The notes beneath the pieces were generated by a model. The model was given only the letters and a program-made list of their open reading frames with translations, was not told the origin of the DNA and searched no databases. From Prosthecochloris sp. (lineage in GTDB: Bacteria; Bacteroidota; Chlorobiia; Chlorobiales; Chlorobiaceae), in contig RAZP01000006.1 of the NCBI GenBank assembly GCA_004028745.1, forward strand, positions 137,179-201,178: a stretch of DNA of 64,000 nt. Direction: 5' to 3'. Each line of letters begins with the position of its first letter. Position 1 is the first letter of the stretch. A program made the position numbers and the translations under genes. Below are positions 26,912-36,248 of the stretch, piece by piece.

Positions 26912-28882
26912 ATGAAACGTATTTCTTTATTAAGTTCAGCAATGGTAATTGCTATGGCAATATTTCCATACATTGCTAATGGGCAGTTAAAGCTTAAAGA
27001 AATAAAACTTGAGAAACAAAAAAACAGCCAAGTAATTTCGAGGAAAAATATAAGTATTGAAAAAATTAAAACACCTCGTTTTTCAGTCGATTATAACATT
27101 AATCTAAGCGTGTGCCAACAAGGTAATGATTGCCTTAAACACGGAATGAGTTTCTCTAAAGGTCAAGTCCATTTTGCCACCGGTAAATTGAACTCTGTTC
27201 TCGAGTTTATATGGGATGCGGATGTGCCTAAACTCGATGGAATTATATGGCAGGTATCTAAATACAGGTTTGATAAAAGTAATGTGCAGGATAATCCACA
27301 GGGGCTGGTACGAACCGGAACGGAAAACCGCTATTACAAAGATGGTGATTTGTTCAAGGGAAACTTTTATATAGAATTTGCCGACTTTACCAAACCTCAA
27401 ATAGGATTAGCTGAACCATCTGTAACCCTAAAAAAGAAGATTTCAAAGAAAGAAAAAGGGGAATTAAAGAAGAAGCAAAAAATAAAGAGTTCATTCAATC
27501 AGACTATTGTTCCGGTGATTTCTTATTATTTCGTACGTATTCTTCCTGTTGTTAATGGTCATATCGAATATAATGCTTCCAATGTCATTGCTTTGCGGTT
27601 CAGTGATTTACCTAAAGACAGTAATTTTGAATATTACAATCCTCCCAAACGAGATTTCAGTGATATTTATGATGTAAAACTGATTGACTTTACGCCAATT
27701 AAACCACCTACCGTACCTTGGGGTTCGGTTAGGGTTATTGGTTTTGATGAGAATTTGTATAGGCAACACGAGAAGTTACTCGGAGTTAAACAGCAACGGG
27801 ACTTTTACGAAGAGAAACTGAAAAAAAACGAATTAATTATTCCTGAAACATACAAGGGTGAGGGTTCTGATAATTGGGTGGAATCACTTTGGGGGGCCGC
27901 TACTTCTGCTGCCGATTGGGTATCCAATGCTTATGAATGGCCTAAAGATCAATTTGTAAAACATGTTGCGGGTCTCATTAACACGATTCCGGGGGTTAAT
28001 TGCGATGCAGATTGCAAAAAAATGCTAAAAGCGGGTCTTGAAACAGGCTTAGTGGCAGTGGGTGTGCCGCCTTCCTTACCCAATGCTGATGAGTTGTTAG
28101 ATGAGGGAATTGAATACCTTGCTGCAGAAGTATCATCGCAAGTGGGTTGTGTTGACCTGTGTACCGATATGATTAAATCACAAATTGAGGAATTGGGCAA
28201 AGAGTTGTCGGTATTGCACAGAGCTACTGTCAACAATGCAGAAGAAGCACATCGAAACGGCAGGGAACCTTTGTCAATTCCTGACTGGGTAAATGTAAAA
28301 ATCGTAGCAGAGTCTGCCATACAGCCAGCAAAACTAGTGCTTCAGTTAAGCCGAAACAATATCGATGTTTCGGATGAGGAGACACTCGACCATTATTACA
28401 TCAGGATAAGTTTCAGTTGTACGAATAACAGTTACAAGTCCGGTCAAACCATAAGCGTGCCGGTATATACCGTTTATAAAGAAGGTCTTCCTACAAACTA
28501 TCGACATGCCAAGCTTACTCTTAAAAAAGAACCCATGGCACCATTATGGGGCAGTAAGCTCATTGCAATCCCCAAACTCGATAAAGGCGAAACCATTCGT
28601 TTTTCGATTTTCCCTGAACCGGGATTCGGATATTTGTTTCCAGGCCATTTAAAACTGATACGTGATCGTGGTGGACATATTTTCCACGATGATTGGATGG
28701 AGATGTATATGGATGGTAATTTGAAAATATCGGCTGAGATTGTTGGTGAACAAGAAGTCAATCTGCAGGACCCATGGACAACTCCAGCCGACCAGTATAC
28801 CATCCTTAGAACTATAAGCAAGGATTTTCATCTGCCAAATGAATTTCCCGGTGAAATGCGGCTGCGCCGGAGAATTCAGTGA
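26912..28882 (+). CDS. Large secreted protein with a cysteine-containing helical domain
   Basis: 656 aa with a Sec signal peptide (basic start, hydrophobic 4-22, cut near A-N-G-Q). The N-terminal half (about 50-270) is beta-rich. Residues about 320-425 form a helical domain with paired cysteines (N-C-D-A-D-C and C-V-D-L-C) and the run V-G-V-P-P-S-L-P-N-A-D-E-L. I associate that domain with large exported proteins of Bacteroidetes and cyanobacteria, some linked to contractile injection loci. The C-terminal third is again beta-rich. AT-rich codon use suggests transfer. No secretion genes adjoin. Confidence 0.68.
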   Translation: MKRISLLSSAMVIAMAIFPYIANGQLKLKEIKLEKQKNSQVISRKNISIEKIKTPRFSVDYNINLSVCQQGNDCLKHGMSFSKGQVHFATGKLNSVLEFIWDADVPKLDGIIWQVSKYRFDKSNVQDNPQGLVRTGTENRYYKDGDLFKGNFYIEFADFTKPQIGLAEPSVTLKKKISKKEKGELKKKQKIKSSFNQTIVPVISYYFVRILPVVNGHIEYNASNVIALRFSDLPKDSNFEYYNPPKRDFSDIYDVKLIDFTPIKPPTVPWGSVRVIGFDENLYRQHEKLLGVKQQRDFYEEKLKKNELIIPETYKGEGSDNWVESLWGAATSAADWVSNAYEWPKDQFVKHVAGLINTIPGVNCDADCKKMLKAGLETGLVAVGVPPSLPNADELLDEGIEYLAAEVSSQVGCVDLCTDMIKSQIEELGKELSVLHRATVNNAEEAHRNGREPLSIPDWVNVKIVAESAIQPAKLVLQLSRNNIDVSDEETLDHYYIRISFSCTNNSYKSGQTISVPVYTVYKEGLPTNYRHAKLTLKKEPMAPLWGSKLIAIPKLDKGETIRFSIFPEPGFGYLFPGHLKLIRDRGGHIFHDDWMEMYMDGNLKISAEIVGEQEVNLQDPWTTPADQYTILRTISKDFHLPNEFPGEMRLRRRIQ

Positions 28883-28922
28883 TTATATTTTTTAGCTTCA
28901 ACAAATCGACATTTCAACAATC

Positions 28923-29009
28923 CTACTCCAATCCATGCAGCATCCCTTTAGGATAAATTCCCGCAGCTCTGCCTTTCATTGTCCGCTCAAAGAACGGGGT
29001 ATTTCTTGA
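28923..29009 (-). pseudogene. Duplicated 3' end of pyrC (dihydroorotase C-terminus fragment)
   Basis: Minus strand, 28 codons and a TAG stop, reading S-R-N-T-P-F-F-E-R-T-M-K-G-R-A-A-G-I-Y-P. This matches the last residues of the intact pyrC at 30741 with about five substitutions. DNA similarity extends to 28901-29010 against 30711-30829, including the non-coding DNA beyond the stop. The frame is intact but everything upstream is missing. It forms a direct repeat bracketing the Yip1/lipoprotein segment. Confidence 0.85.
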
Positions 29010-29154
29010 GAAAAGCTGACGTTATTGGTTGTCAGAGCTTCTTGTTTGTTTCAATTTTTCTATCTTTCCTCTCAGTTTTTACCGTAAAAATTCTTTTTTC
29101 GATAGAGAGACAGAAGAGGTTTACGTGTCGGTTTGAAGCCCAAAGAATAAAACA

Positions 29155-29799
29155 ATGGACAACTCCGAGAATCAGGCTTTGAATCCCTGGATATCCATAT
29201 GGATCAAACCGCGTTTGACTATTCAGCGAATTGTTGACTCGAATCCAAAATACATGGTGCATGTCCTGGCGTCTGTTTATGGTTTCATTGGACTGTTGAA
29301 CGCTATGGGCGAAAGCGGGGTGGGCGATCATCTTGAATGGCCTGTAATTTTCATTGCTGCTGCTCCTCTTGGGGTTCTTTACGGATTGATTGTGACCTAT
29401 ATCACTGGTGCACTAATTTACTGGACAGGCAAATGGATTCATGGAAAGGCTACTTTTCAGGAAGTTCTCGCTGCCATTGCTTGGTCTTATGTTCCGATAA
29501 TTTGGACGCTACTGCTCCTGATTCCGGAACTTGCCATTCTTGGTCAAGAGTTTTTTACAACAGCAAGTCCGACAATAGAGTCCGGACCATTTTCAGTAAG
29601 GGTACTTCTTTATAGCTATGAATCCCTGAAAATAATCATCATTTTCTGGTCAATTTTTGTGACGTTGCAGTGCCTGGGGCAAGTTCAGGGTTTCTCTGCT
29701 TGGAAGGCTTTGGGTAACCTGTTGCTGCCTTTTATTGTCTTTGTTCCTCTTGCTGTAATTGCTGCATTCGTTACAGCTTTTATTAATAGTATGTCTTAA
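29155..29799 (+). CDS. Yip1-family integral membrane protein
   Basis: 214 aa with five hydrophobic segments. The start L-N-P-W-I-S-I-W-I-K-P-R-L-T-I-Q-R-I and the segment F-Q-E-V-L-A-A-I-A-W-S-Y-V-P are typical of bacterial YIP1-domain proteins. Function in bacteria is unknown. It sits alone between the pyrC fragment and a MITE, all within the direct repeat formed by the two pyrC ends. Confidence 0.8.
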   Translation: MDNSENQALNPWISIWIKPRLTIQRIVDSNPKYMVHVLASVYGFIGLLNAMGESGVGDHLEWPVIFIAAAPLGVLYGLIVTYITGALIYWTGKWIHGKATFQEVLAAIAWSYVPIIWTLLLLIPELAILGQEFFTTASPTIESGPFSVRVLLYSYESLKIIIIFWSIFVTLQCLGQVQGFSAWKALGNLLLPFIVFVPLAVIAAFVTAFINSMS

Positions 29800-29979
29800 T
29801 GGTATCTCGATATAGTCCGTGCAAATTTTCCTCATGCACTGTTCCCACAGCTAAACCTTTCAGAGTTTTGTGGGAAAAAGGACATGTTTCATCCCCCTGG
29901 AGCACTAAGTACCTTTTTTCAGGTGTTTTGAAACCTTTTTTCCTCCTCATGCATAGAAAAAAGAAGAAGCAACATTTCA

Positions 29980-30121
29980 GGGCACCTCTATTAATTTGTT
30001 GCGCAACCTGAACACTTCGTTAGGCGGTACTCGAAATCCTCATGTACTCTGTGTACACTCCGGTTTCTGCGTTCCGTCCGCCTCGTCTTCAGGTCGCTCA
30101 CGACAATTAATAGAGGTGCCC
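29980..30121 (-). mobile_element. MITE-like palindromic element, copy 7 (subtype A, full length)
   Basis: 142 bp in the reverse orientation to copy 1, flanked by TTCA on both sides (29976-29979 and 30122-30125). The interior keeps the GTACTCTGTGTACACTCCGG palindromic core. The 180 bp between it and the Yip1 gene show no gene. Confidence 0.93.
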
Positions 30122-30150
30122 TTCAGAAACCTGTTGTAAAGGAGGGTATT

Positions 30151-30402
30151 ATGAAGAGTGGCAAGATATTGTTGGTTCTGCTTTTTCTTTGTATCGCGTT
30201 GCCTCTGGAATCCTGTGTGGTGTCAAGACCTGCACGGCCGGGGCCGAATTTTGTCTGGGTTGAACGCTATACTACTCCTTCAGGTGTGATTATTCACGGC
30301 CACTGGAAATATGTCGGGCCTCCCCAGCGTCACCGTGTATGGGTGCCCGGCCATTGCAACCGTCATGGGCGCTGGGTTCCCGGTCAATGGAGAGTTCGCT
30401 GA
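30151..30402 (+). CDS. Small lipoprotein with W-V-P-G repeats (YXWGXW-like)
   Basis: 83 aa. A strong ribosome site (AAAGGAGGG) lies 8 bp before the ATG. The signal peptide ends in L-E-S-C (Cys22), so the protein is lipidated. The mature part is Trp-, His- and Arg-rich with W-K-Y-V-G-P, W-V-P-G-H and W-V-P-G-Q-W repeats, as in YXWGXW-repeat outer-membrane proteins. Function unknown. It is bracketed by two MITE copies in the same orientation. Confidence 0.8.
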   Translation: MKSGKILLVLLFLCIALPLESCVVSRPARPGPNFVWVERYTTPSGVIIHGHWKYVGPPQRHRVWVPGHCNRHGRWVPGQWRVR

Positions 30403-30447
30403 GTTTAGAACAACGTATTTGAATCATAGGGAAATAAACGATAAGGC

Positions 30448-30469
30448 GGGCAGACACGTGGGTCTGCCC
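30448..30469. repeat. Short REP-like palindrome
   Basis: 22 bp, GGGCAGAC and GTCTGCCC arms around ACGTGG, followed by CCTACAGA. It is related in layout to the palindrome at 3594-3615 and lies between the lipoprotein gene and the next MITE. Confidence 0.5.
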
Positions 30470-30487
30470 CTACAGAATCATTTTTAT

Positions 30488-30629
30488 GGGCACCTCGATT
30501 TATTTATTCCGCGCTTCAATTGCTTCGTTGAGCGATGCTCGAAATCCTCATGTACTCCGTGTACACTCCGGTTTCTGCGCTCTGTTCGCCTTGCACTTGA
30601 ACTGCTCATGACAATAAATAGAGGTGCCC
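30488..30629 (-). mobile_element. MITE-like palindromic element, copy 8 (subtype B, full length)
   Basis: 142 bp, flanked by TTAT on both sides (30484-30487 and 30630-30633). It belongs to the same subtype as the copy at 19031, while its neighbour at 29980 is subtype A, so the two near copies are separate insertions rather than a local duplication. The 110 bp onward to pyrC hold only AT-rich DNA. Confidence 0.93.
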
Positions 30630-30740
30630 TTATTTCACGTCAGGTTGCTGCCATAAGGGCACACCGACAAGTCGGGGTTTGCCCCCATACACTTTCTACA
30701 AAACAATTTTACAAATCAACAGCTCAACAGCTCAACAATC

Positions 30741-32063
30741 CTACTCCAATCCATGCAGCACTCCCTTATGGTAGATTCCCACGGCTCTGCCTTTCATTGT
30801 CCGCCCAAGGAACGGGGTGTTTCTTGATTTGGACTGGATAAGGTCTTCGGTGTAGGTCCAGGTTTCTTCGGGATCGATGAGTGTGAAATTGGCAGGATAT
30901 CCGGGCTCGAAAAGCACGGGAGGGAGGCCCATGATCTTTCTAGGGTTGGAAGAGAGTAGTTCGATTGCCCGGTAAAGCGTAATTTTCCCGGTGTGCACCA
31001 ATTCCGAGAGGGTAAGACCGACGGATGTTTCGAGACCGATAATACCGAAAGCGGCCTGGTCAGGAGGGCACTCTTTTTCATGCCTTGCGTGCGGTGCATG
31101 GTCACAAGCTATGGCATCGATCGTGCCGTCCGTGAGTGCTTCCAGGATTGAATCTCTGTTTTCGATGCTACAGAGCGGGGGTTTCATGATGTAATTTCCT
31201 TTGTCTTCGGCTTCGTAGAGGTCCTGTTCGGTGAGCGTAAAGTGATGGGGGGTAACTTCGCAAGTGACCTGCATTCCGTTTGCTTTTGCCTGCCGGACAA
31301 GGTCAAGGGCGCCTTTTGTACTGATATGTGCTACATGGTACTTTGGAGAAGCTATCGGCGGGTTGAGCTTGTGTTTCTGAAGGTACTCCATCAGGTGGAT
31401 ATCCTTTGCAAGTGTTATGATTTCTGCGACTTCAGGTATGCCTTTGAGACCCAGAAGCGCGGAGCAGCTTCCTTCGTTCATGATACCTCCTGACGAAAGC
31501 GCAGTGTCCTCGCAATGCTGAATCACCATCATGTCAAAGCTTGCAGCATATTCGAATACCAGCCGCATCATCCGGCTGTTCTGCACGGCGGTTCCATCAT
31601 CCGATATCGCCTTTATACCGTAAGAGCAGAACTTGCCGTAAGGAGACAGTTTCTCTCCCTTGCTTCCCTCGGTCATTGCAGCAATAATCTCTATATCAAC
31701 CGGTAAATCTCTCGCATTGTGTTTGATAAATGCTGCTCCCAGAGGGCTGTCGATAACCGGTTTCGTGTTAGGCATTACGGCTACCCCCGTAAACCCTCCT
31801 GCAACCGCGGCTCTGGAGCCTGTTTCCAGGGTTTCCTTGTATTCCTGACCCGGCTCCCTGAAATGGCAGTGCATGTCGAAAAGGCCGGATGCGATTACCT
31901 TATTGTTCATGTCGATGACTCGGTCTTTCGAACCGGGAGGGATAGTTTCCGTACCGAGGGCAATCGTATCGATCATTCCTGTTTCCGAAACCTTTATGGA
32001 ACCATGCATATCAAGGTTCTGGACAGGATTTATCAGCCTCGCTCCCTGGAAAATAATATTCAT
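30741..32063 (-). CDS. pyrC: Dihydroorotase
   Basis: A 440-aa class I dihydroorotase, third step of pyrimidine synthesis (carbamoyl-aspartate to dihydroorotate). The zinc motif D-M-H-C-H-F-R-E-P-G is near residue 63; P-N-T-K-P binds substrate, and A-C-D-H-A-P-H carries the catalytic Asp. The ATG overlaps the stop of the upstream hydrolase gene by 4 bp (ATGA), so the two are coupled. Its last 28 codons are duplicated at 28923. Confidence 0.95.
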   Translation of the reverse strand: MNIIFQGARLINPVQNLDMHGSIKVSETGMIDTIALGTETIPPGSKDRVIDMNNKVIASGLFDMHCHFREPGQEYKETLETGSRAAVAGGFTGVAVMPNTKPVIDSPLGAAFIKHNARDLPVDIEIIAAMTEGSKGEKLSPYGKFCSYGIKAISDDGTAVQNSRMMRLVFEYAASFDMMVIQHCEDTALSSGGIMNEGSCSALLGLKGIPEVAEIITLAKDIHLMEYLQKHKLNPPIASPKYHVAHISTKGALDLVRQAKANGMQVTCEVTPHHFTLTEQDLYEAEDKGNYIMKPPLCSIENRDSILEALTDGTIDAIACDHAPHARHEKECPPDQAAFGIIGLETSVGLTLSELVHTGKITLYRAIELLSSNPRKIMGLPPVLFEPGYPANFTLIDPEETWTYTEDLIQSKSRNTPFLGRTMKGRAVGIYHKGVLHGLE

Positions 32064-32812
32064 GATCTTTTCAAATGGATAATTGATTTTTGCTCCGGTT
32101 CAATGACAGCATCAAGCTCTGTCAGTAAGGTTTTGCCCTTGCTCTCTTCAAGTGAGAGTTCTGCATGCAATCTGTCGCCGTTTTTTACCTGTCCGACACC
32201 TTCCGGGGTTCCTGTAAACAGAAGGTCTCCCGCTCGCAATCCGTAAATATACGATAAATAAGAGATCAGCGATGCAATGTCAAACAGCATCTTTTCAGCT
32301 GTGCCTTTCTGAACGATGGTTCCGTTGAGGGAAAGCTCAAAAGCAAGCTTGTCAGAATTGAGGATATGTTCTGCCGGAACAAAGTCCGATACCAGAGAAC
32401 TATTCCTGAATCCCTTGCATTTAAGCCACGGCTCGCCTTTCTCCTTTGCACTCATCTGAACATCGCGGAGTGTCATATCGAGCCCGACTCCGTATCCCGC
32501 GACAAAGGACAATGTATCATGTGCAAAGACATTGTCCGCGTCTCTTCCTATGAGTACTACCAGTTCTGCTTCGTAATGCATGTTTTGCGATATAGGCTTT
32601 CCCTGGAAGAGGGGGATGGACGTTGTGCCATCAAAGGAGAGGGAGGAAGAGGGTTTGAGGAAGATTATGGGCTCCTCAGGCTTTTCCGCTGTTTTCTTGA
32701 TGGCTTCATTTTGGGATTCCCACTGAAGCATTTCTTCAGCGTGCAGCTGATAGTTTTTCCCGACACAATATATTGACGATGGGGTGAGTGAGGCAGCTGA
32801 AATGAGATTCAT
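32060..32812 (-). CDS. Fumarylacetoacetate hydrolase-family protein
   Basis: A 250-aa FAH-fold hydrolase/decarboxylase. It has the core M-H-Y-E-A-E-L-V-V-L-I-G, the G-Y-G-V-G-L-D-M-T-L-R-D segment and the C-terminal F-T-G-T-P-E-G-V-G. Metal-binding acidic residues (E-x-E and D) are in place. Members act on acylpyruvates, oxaloacetate or catechol products; which one here is not clear. Coupled by a 4-bp overlap to pyrC. Confidence 0.87.
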   Translation of the reverse strand: MNLISAASLTPSSIYCVGKNYQLHAEEMLQWESQNEAIKKTAEKPEEPIIFLKPSSSLSFDGTTSIPLFQGKPISQNMHYEAELVVLIGRDADNVFAHDTLSFVAGYGVGLDMTLRDVQMSAKEKGEPWLKCKGFRNSSLVSDFVPAEHILNSDKLAFELSLNGTIVQKGTAEKMLFDIASLISYLSYIYGLRAGDLLFTGTPEGVGQVKNGDRLHAELSLEESKGKTLLTELDAVIEPEQKSIIHLKRS

Positions 32813-32980
32813 CCTGATAGTTAGTATTTTTGTTTTTCAAAACATTGTTCAAAATGCATGGCCAGTAATGGGTATATAATTCGTGAAATCTGTGGACATC
32901 TTCTTTGACATTACCGTAAAGAAGACTGTTAATTTAGTATCTTAAAAATTTATGAAAACTCTGAGAACAGCATAGCATCT

Positions 32981-33598
32981 ATGCTCCGGAAAGAAGAGTC
33001 AGGCTCAAGTTCTAAGAGGGCGGGATGTAAGGACAGCATCAGGAAAGAGCTGAGGAATGTTCGGGCTGCAATGGGCGTTAATGAGTGGAGATCGGGAAGT
33101 CTCCTCATTGCGGATAGGGTTTTTCAGATACCTGAATTCAATCATGTAACAAATGTTATGCTCTACCTTTCCATGCATGACAGGCGTGAAGTGGATACGG
33201 GGCCTCTGATAAGCCGTATTGCAGCTGCCGGAAATATCCATATGTTCGTGCCGTTTTCAAGTGGAGGAACTATCTATGCCGTGCCTTTTAATGAGGGCGA
33301 CCCTGTTGTGCCTGGGAAGTTCGGCCAGCAGGAGCCTGTCAAGGGGCGCTCATATGAAGAGGTATTTCCTGATATAGTGGTTGTTCCCGCCGTTGCCGTT
33401 GATCGCATGGGCAGGCGTCTGGGGTATGGAAAGGGCTATTATGATCGTTTCATCGCCAGACTGCGGAAAAGAGGTGGGAACCCTTTTGTGATCGGTCTTG
33501 CTTTTTCCTTTCAGCTTTTGGAACTTCTGCCTGAAGATGCCTGGGATGAAAAGCTCGACTGTATTGTGACTGAGAACGAGATACTGAGATTTTGTTAA
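32981..33598 (+). CDS. 5-formyltetrahydrofolate cyclo-ligase
   Basis: A 205-aa enzyme that converts 5-formyl-THF to 5,10-methenyl-THF with ATP. The basic N-terminus R-K-E-L-R-N-V-R, the [23 protein letters not shown] motif and the E-K-L-D-C-I-V-T-E end are the family signature. ATG at 32981. It runs into ppk, whose preferred start is 23 bp after this stop. Confidence 0.92.
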   Translation: MLRKEESGSSSKRAGCKDSIRKELRNVRAAMGVNEWRSGSLLIADRVFQIPEFNHVTNVMLYLSMHDRREVDTGPLISRIAAAGNIHMFVPFSSGGTIYAVPFNEGDPVVPGKFGQQEPVKGRSYEEVFPDIVVVPAVAVDRMGRRLGYGKGYYDRFIARLRKRGGNPFVIGLAFSFQLLELLPEDAWDEKLDCIVTENEILRFC

Positions 33599-33621
33599 AC
33601 CATGAATATGATCTTTTAAGA

Positions 33622-35760
33622 ATGGAAAAGAACGCAGGCTCTGAAGATGTAACAGTTAACTTACCTGATTTTCATGATCCCGCTTACTATGTGAACCGTG
33701 AGCTGAGCTGGATGATGTTTAACCAAAGAGTGCTTGAGGAGGCATTGTCTCCCGATGCGCATCCTTTGCTTGAGAGAGTGAAATTTATTTCCATTTTCAG
33801 CTCCAATCTTGATGAGTTTTTCATGATCCGTGTTGCAGGGCTCGAGGATCAATATGAGGCGGGAATACAAGATCGTTCGGTCGATGGCCTTACGCCACAG
33901 GAGCAGATCGAAAAGATCCGTGAGGGGGTTATTGAGCAGTTTCGCCAGAGAAACAGCTGTTTTTACAATGAAATGTGTCCTGAGCTGAACAATCACGGCA
34001 TCGAGTTTTTCGAGTACCGGAATCTCAAGACAAGCCAGAAAGAGATATTGCAGAGGTATTTCAGGAATGAAATTTTCCCTGTGCTTACACCCCTGGCTGT
34101 TGATACCGGCCATCCTTTTCCCTTTGTATCCAACCTTTCATTGAATCTGGCTGTTGAGCTGGAGGATCTTGAAACACAGGCTCTGAAATTTGCAAGAGTA
34201 AAGGTTCCGAGAATACTGCCGAGGATACTTCGCCTCGATACCATCGACGGGCTGGATTTTGGTGATGACCGGATACGGCTGCTTTGGCTGGAGGATCTGA
34301 TCCAAAACAACCTTGAGCAGCTGTTCCCCCAGATGAGAATTGTCCAGTGTCATCCTTTCAGGGTTATCCGTGATGCGGATATGGAGATCGAAGAGGACGA
34401 GGCGGGCGATCTTCTCGAGACCATCGAGCAGGGAATTCGTTCCAGGAGATACGGAAAGGTTGTCAGAGTGGATATAACTCCAACCATGCCGGAGTCAATG
34501 AGGAAGATCCTGATAAAAAACCTTGAAGTGCATTCCCGCAACGTTTATGAAATGTCCGGTGCTCTTGGTCTGAGCGATCTGATGGAGATGATGAAAATCG
34601 AGAAGCCCGAGCTGAAAGATGAGCCGTTTGCACCTGACAATCCTCTTGAGGAAAAGGTAGGAGGTGATATTTTCAGTGCTGTACGCCAGGGGGATCACCT
34701 GCTTTATCATCCCTACGACTCTTTTCAGCCGGTCGTTGATCTTATCAACCAGGCAGCAAGTGACCCGCAGGTGCTGTCCATCAAACAAACTCTTTACAGG
34801 GTAGGCAGTAATTCACCGGTAGTTCAGGCATTGATGAATGCTGTCGAAGGGGGGAAACAGGTGGCCGTTCTTGTTGAGTTGAAGGCGCGTTTCGATGAAG
34901 AGAATAACATCGGCTGGGCAAGGGCGCTGGAGGATGTCGGTGCGCATGTGGTTTATGGTCTTATCGGCCTGAAAACTCATGCAAAACTTACGCTTATTGT
35001 TCGCAGGGAGCACGACAAGCTGAAACGTTACCTGCATCTTGGTACCGGCAACTACAATCCTGTCACGGCAAAGATATACACCGACTACAGCTATCTTACG
35101 ACTAACGAGTTGCTTGCCAATGATGTATCAGAACTTTTCAATGCTTTAACCGGCTACTCGAAACACACAACTTACAGGAAACTGATTGTGTCACCGGTCA
35201 ATACCCGCCAGAAGATTATTGAGATGATAGACCGTGAAATAGAGTGGCATAAGAAAGAAGGGAATGGCCGTATAATCATGAAGATGAACGCCCTTGTCGA
35301 TAATAAAACCATTCGGGCTCTCTACAGGGCGTCGTGTGAGGGTGTTGCTGTTGACCTTATTATCCGCGGTATCTGTTGTCTTATTCCCGGAATACACGGG
35401 GTTAGCGAGAATATTCGCGTAATCAGTGTTATCGGGAGATTTTTAGAACACAGCAGGGCTTATTATTTTCGGAACGGCGGTATGGATGAACTGTATCTCG
35501 GAAGCGCAGATATCATGCCGAGAAACCTTGACCACAGGGTGGAGGCCCTGTTTCCAATCATGGACAAGGAACTGATAGAGGTTGTCAAAGCAGAGCTTGG
35601 GCTTATCCTCAATGATAATGTCAAGTCATGGGAAATGACTTCCGATGGCTCGTATATTAAGGTCACTAACGACAAACCTAAAGTAAACAGTCAGAGCATA
35701 TTTCTCAATCAGGCGTCAAAGAAAAAATCCATATGTAAATTTAAAGTAAACGGATTATGA
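33622..35760 (+). CDS. ppk: Polyphosphate kinase 1
   Basis: 712 aa from the ATG at 33622 (an upstream TTG at 33592 would overlap the preceding gene). PPK1 makes long-chain polyphosphate from ATP. The N-terminus [15 protein letters not shown] is diagnostic. The histidines of the two phospholipase-D-like halves are in K-T-H-A-K-L and D-H-R-V-E-A-L, with H-L-G-T-G-N-Y-N between. It overlaps rpiB by 4 bp. Its product is the ligand of CHAD proteins such as the one at 9114. Confidence 0.95.
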   Translation: MEKNAGSEDVTVNLPDFHDPAYYVNRELSWMMFNQRVLEEALSPDAHPLLERVKFISIFSSNLDEFFMIRVAGLEDQYEAGIQDRSVDGLTPQEQIEKIREGVIEQFRQRNSCFYNEMCPELNNHGIEFFEYRNLKTSQKEILQRYFRNEIFPVLTPLAVDTGHPFPFVSNLSLNLAVELEDLETQALKFARVKVPRILPRILRLDTIDGLDFGDDRIRLLWLEDLIQNNLEQLFPQMRIVQCHPFRVIRDADMEIEEDEAGDLLETIEQGIRSRRYGKVVRVDITPTMPESMRKILIKNLEVHSRNVYEMSGALGLSDLMEMMKIEKPELKDEPFAPDNPLEEKVGGDIFSAVRQGDHLLYHPYDSFQPVVDLINQAASDPQVLSIKQTLYRVGSNSPVVQALMNAVEGGKQVAVLVELKARFDEENNIGWARALEDVGAHVVYGLIGLKTHAKLTLIVRREHDKLKRYLHLGTGNYNPVTAKIYTDYSYLTTNELLANDVSELFNALTGYSKHTTYRKLIVSPVNTRQKIIEMIDREIEWHKKEGNGRIIMKMNALVDNKTIRALYRASCEGVAVDLIIRGICCLIPGIHGVSENIRVISVIGRFLEHSRAYYFRNGGMDELYLGSADIMPRNLDHRVEALFPIMDKELIEVVKAELGLILNDNVKSWEMTSDGSYIKVTNDKPKVNSQSIFLNQASKKKSICKFKVNGL

Positions 35761-36185
35761 AAATTGCCATTGGAAGTGATCATGCGGGTTATGAATTAAA
35801 GAAAACAGTATATGCATGGCTGCAAGAGCATGGGCATGAGGTTGAAGATATGGGGCCATGGTCGGATGATTCGGTGGATTATCCGGATTATGCCCGCAAG
35901 GTTGCCGGGACGGTTGCCAATGGAGGGCATGACCAGGGCGTGTTGCTCTGCGGTACAGGTGTAGGCGTATCGATTGCGGCTAACAAGTTTAAAGGGATTC
36001 GGGCGGTGCTTGCCTTTAACCCGGAAATTGCGAGCCTTGGCAGACAGCATAATAATGCTAATATCATATGTTTTCCTGCCCGGTTTACCGACAGTGAGGC
36101 AATTGAAAAAAGCCTTGAAAACTGGTTTGCAGCTGATTTTGAGGGAGGAAGGCATGAGCGCCGTGTGGCAAAAATCGAATCATAG
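35757..36185 (+). CDS. rpiB: Ribose-5-phosphate isomerase B
   Basis: A 142-aa RpiB/LacAB-family isomerase that interconverts ribose-5-phosphate and ribulose-5-phosphate. Motifs: S-D-H-A-G-Y-E-L-K, the catalytic [13 protein letters not shown] loop and H-N-N-A-N. The ATG overlaps the ppk stop (ATGA). In an autotroph it would also feed the pentose phosphate pool. Confidence 0.94.
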   Translation: MKIAIGSDHAGYELKKTVYAWLQEHGHEVEDMGPWSDDSVDYPDYARKVAGTVANGGHDQGVLLCGTGVGVSIAANKFKGIRAVLAFNPEIASLGRQHNNANIICFPARFTDSEAIEKSLENWFAADFEGGRHERRVAKIES

Positions 36186-36248
36186 GAATTATCCCGCTTG
36201 GGAGATTGTTTGTAGTGCTGAGTAATAACGGGTGGTGGGGAATAGCTG

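Noticed and set aside
30311..30841. 176-codon frame across the MITE and the pyrC end
   Set aside because: Runs through the lipoprotein gene in another frame, a MITE and the antisense of pyrC.
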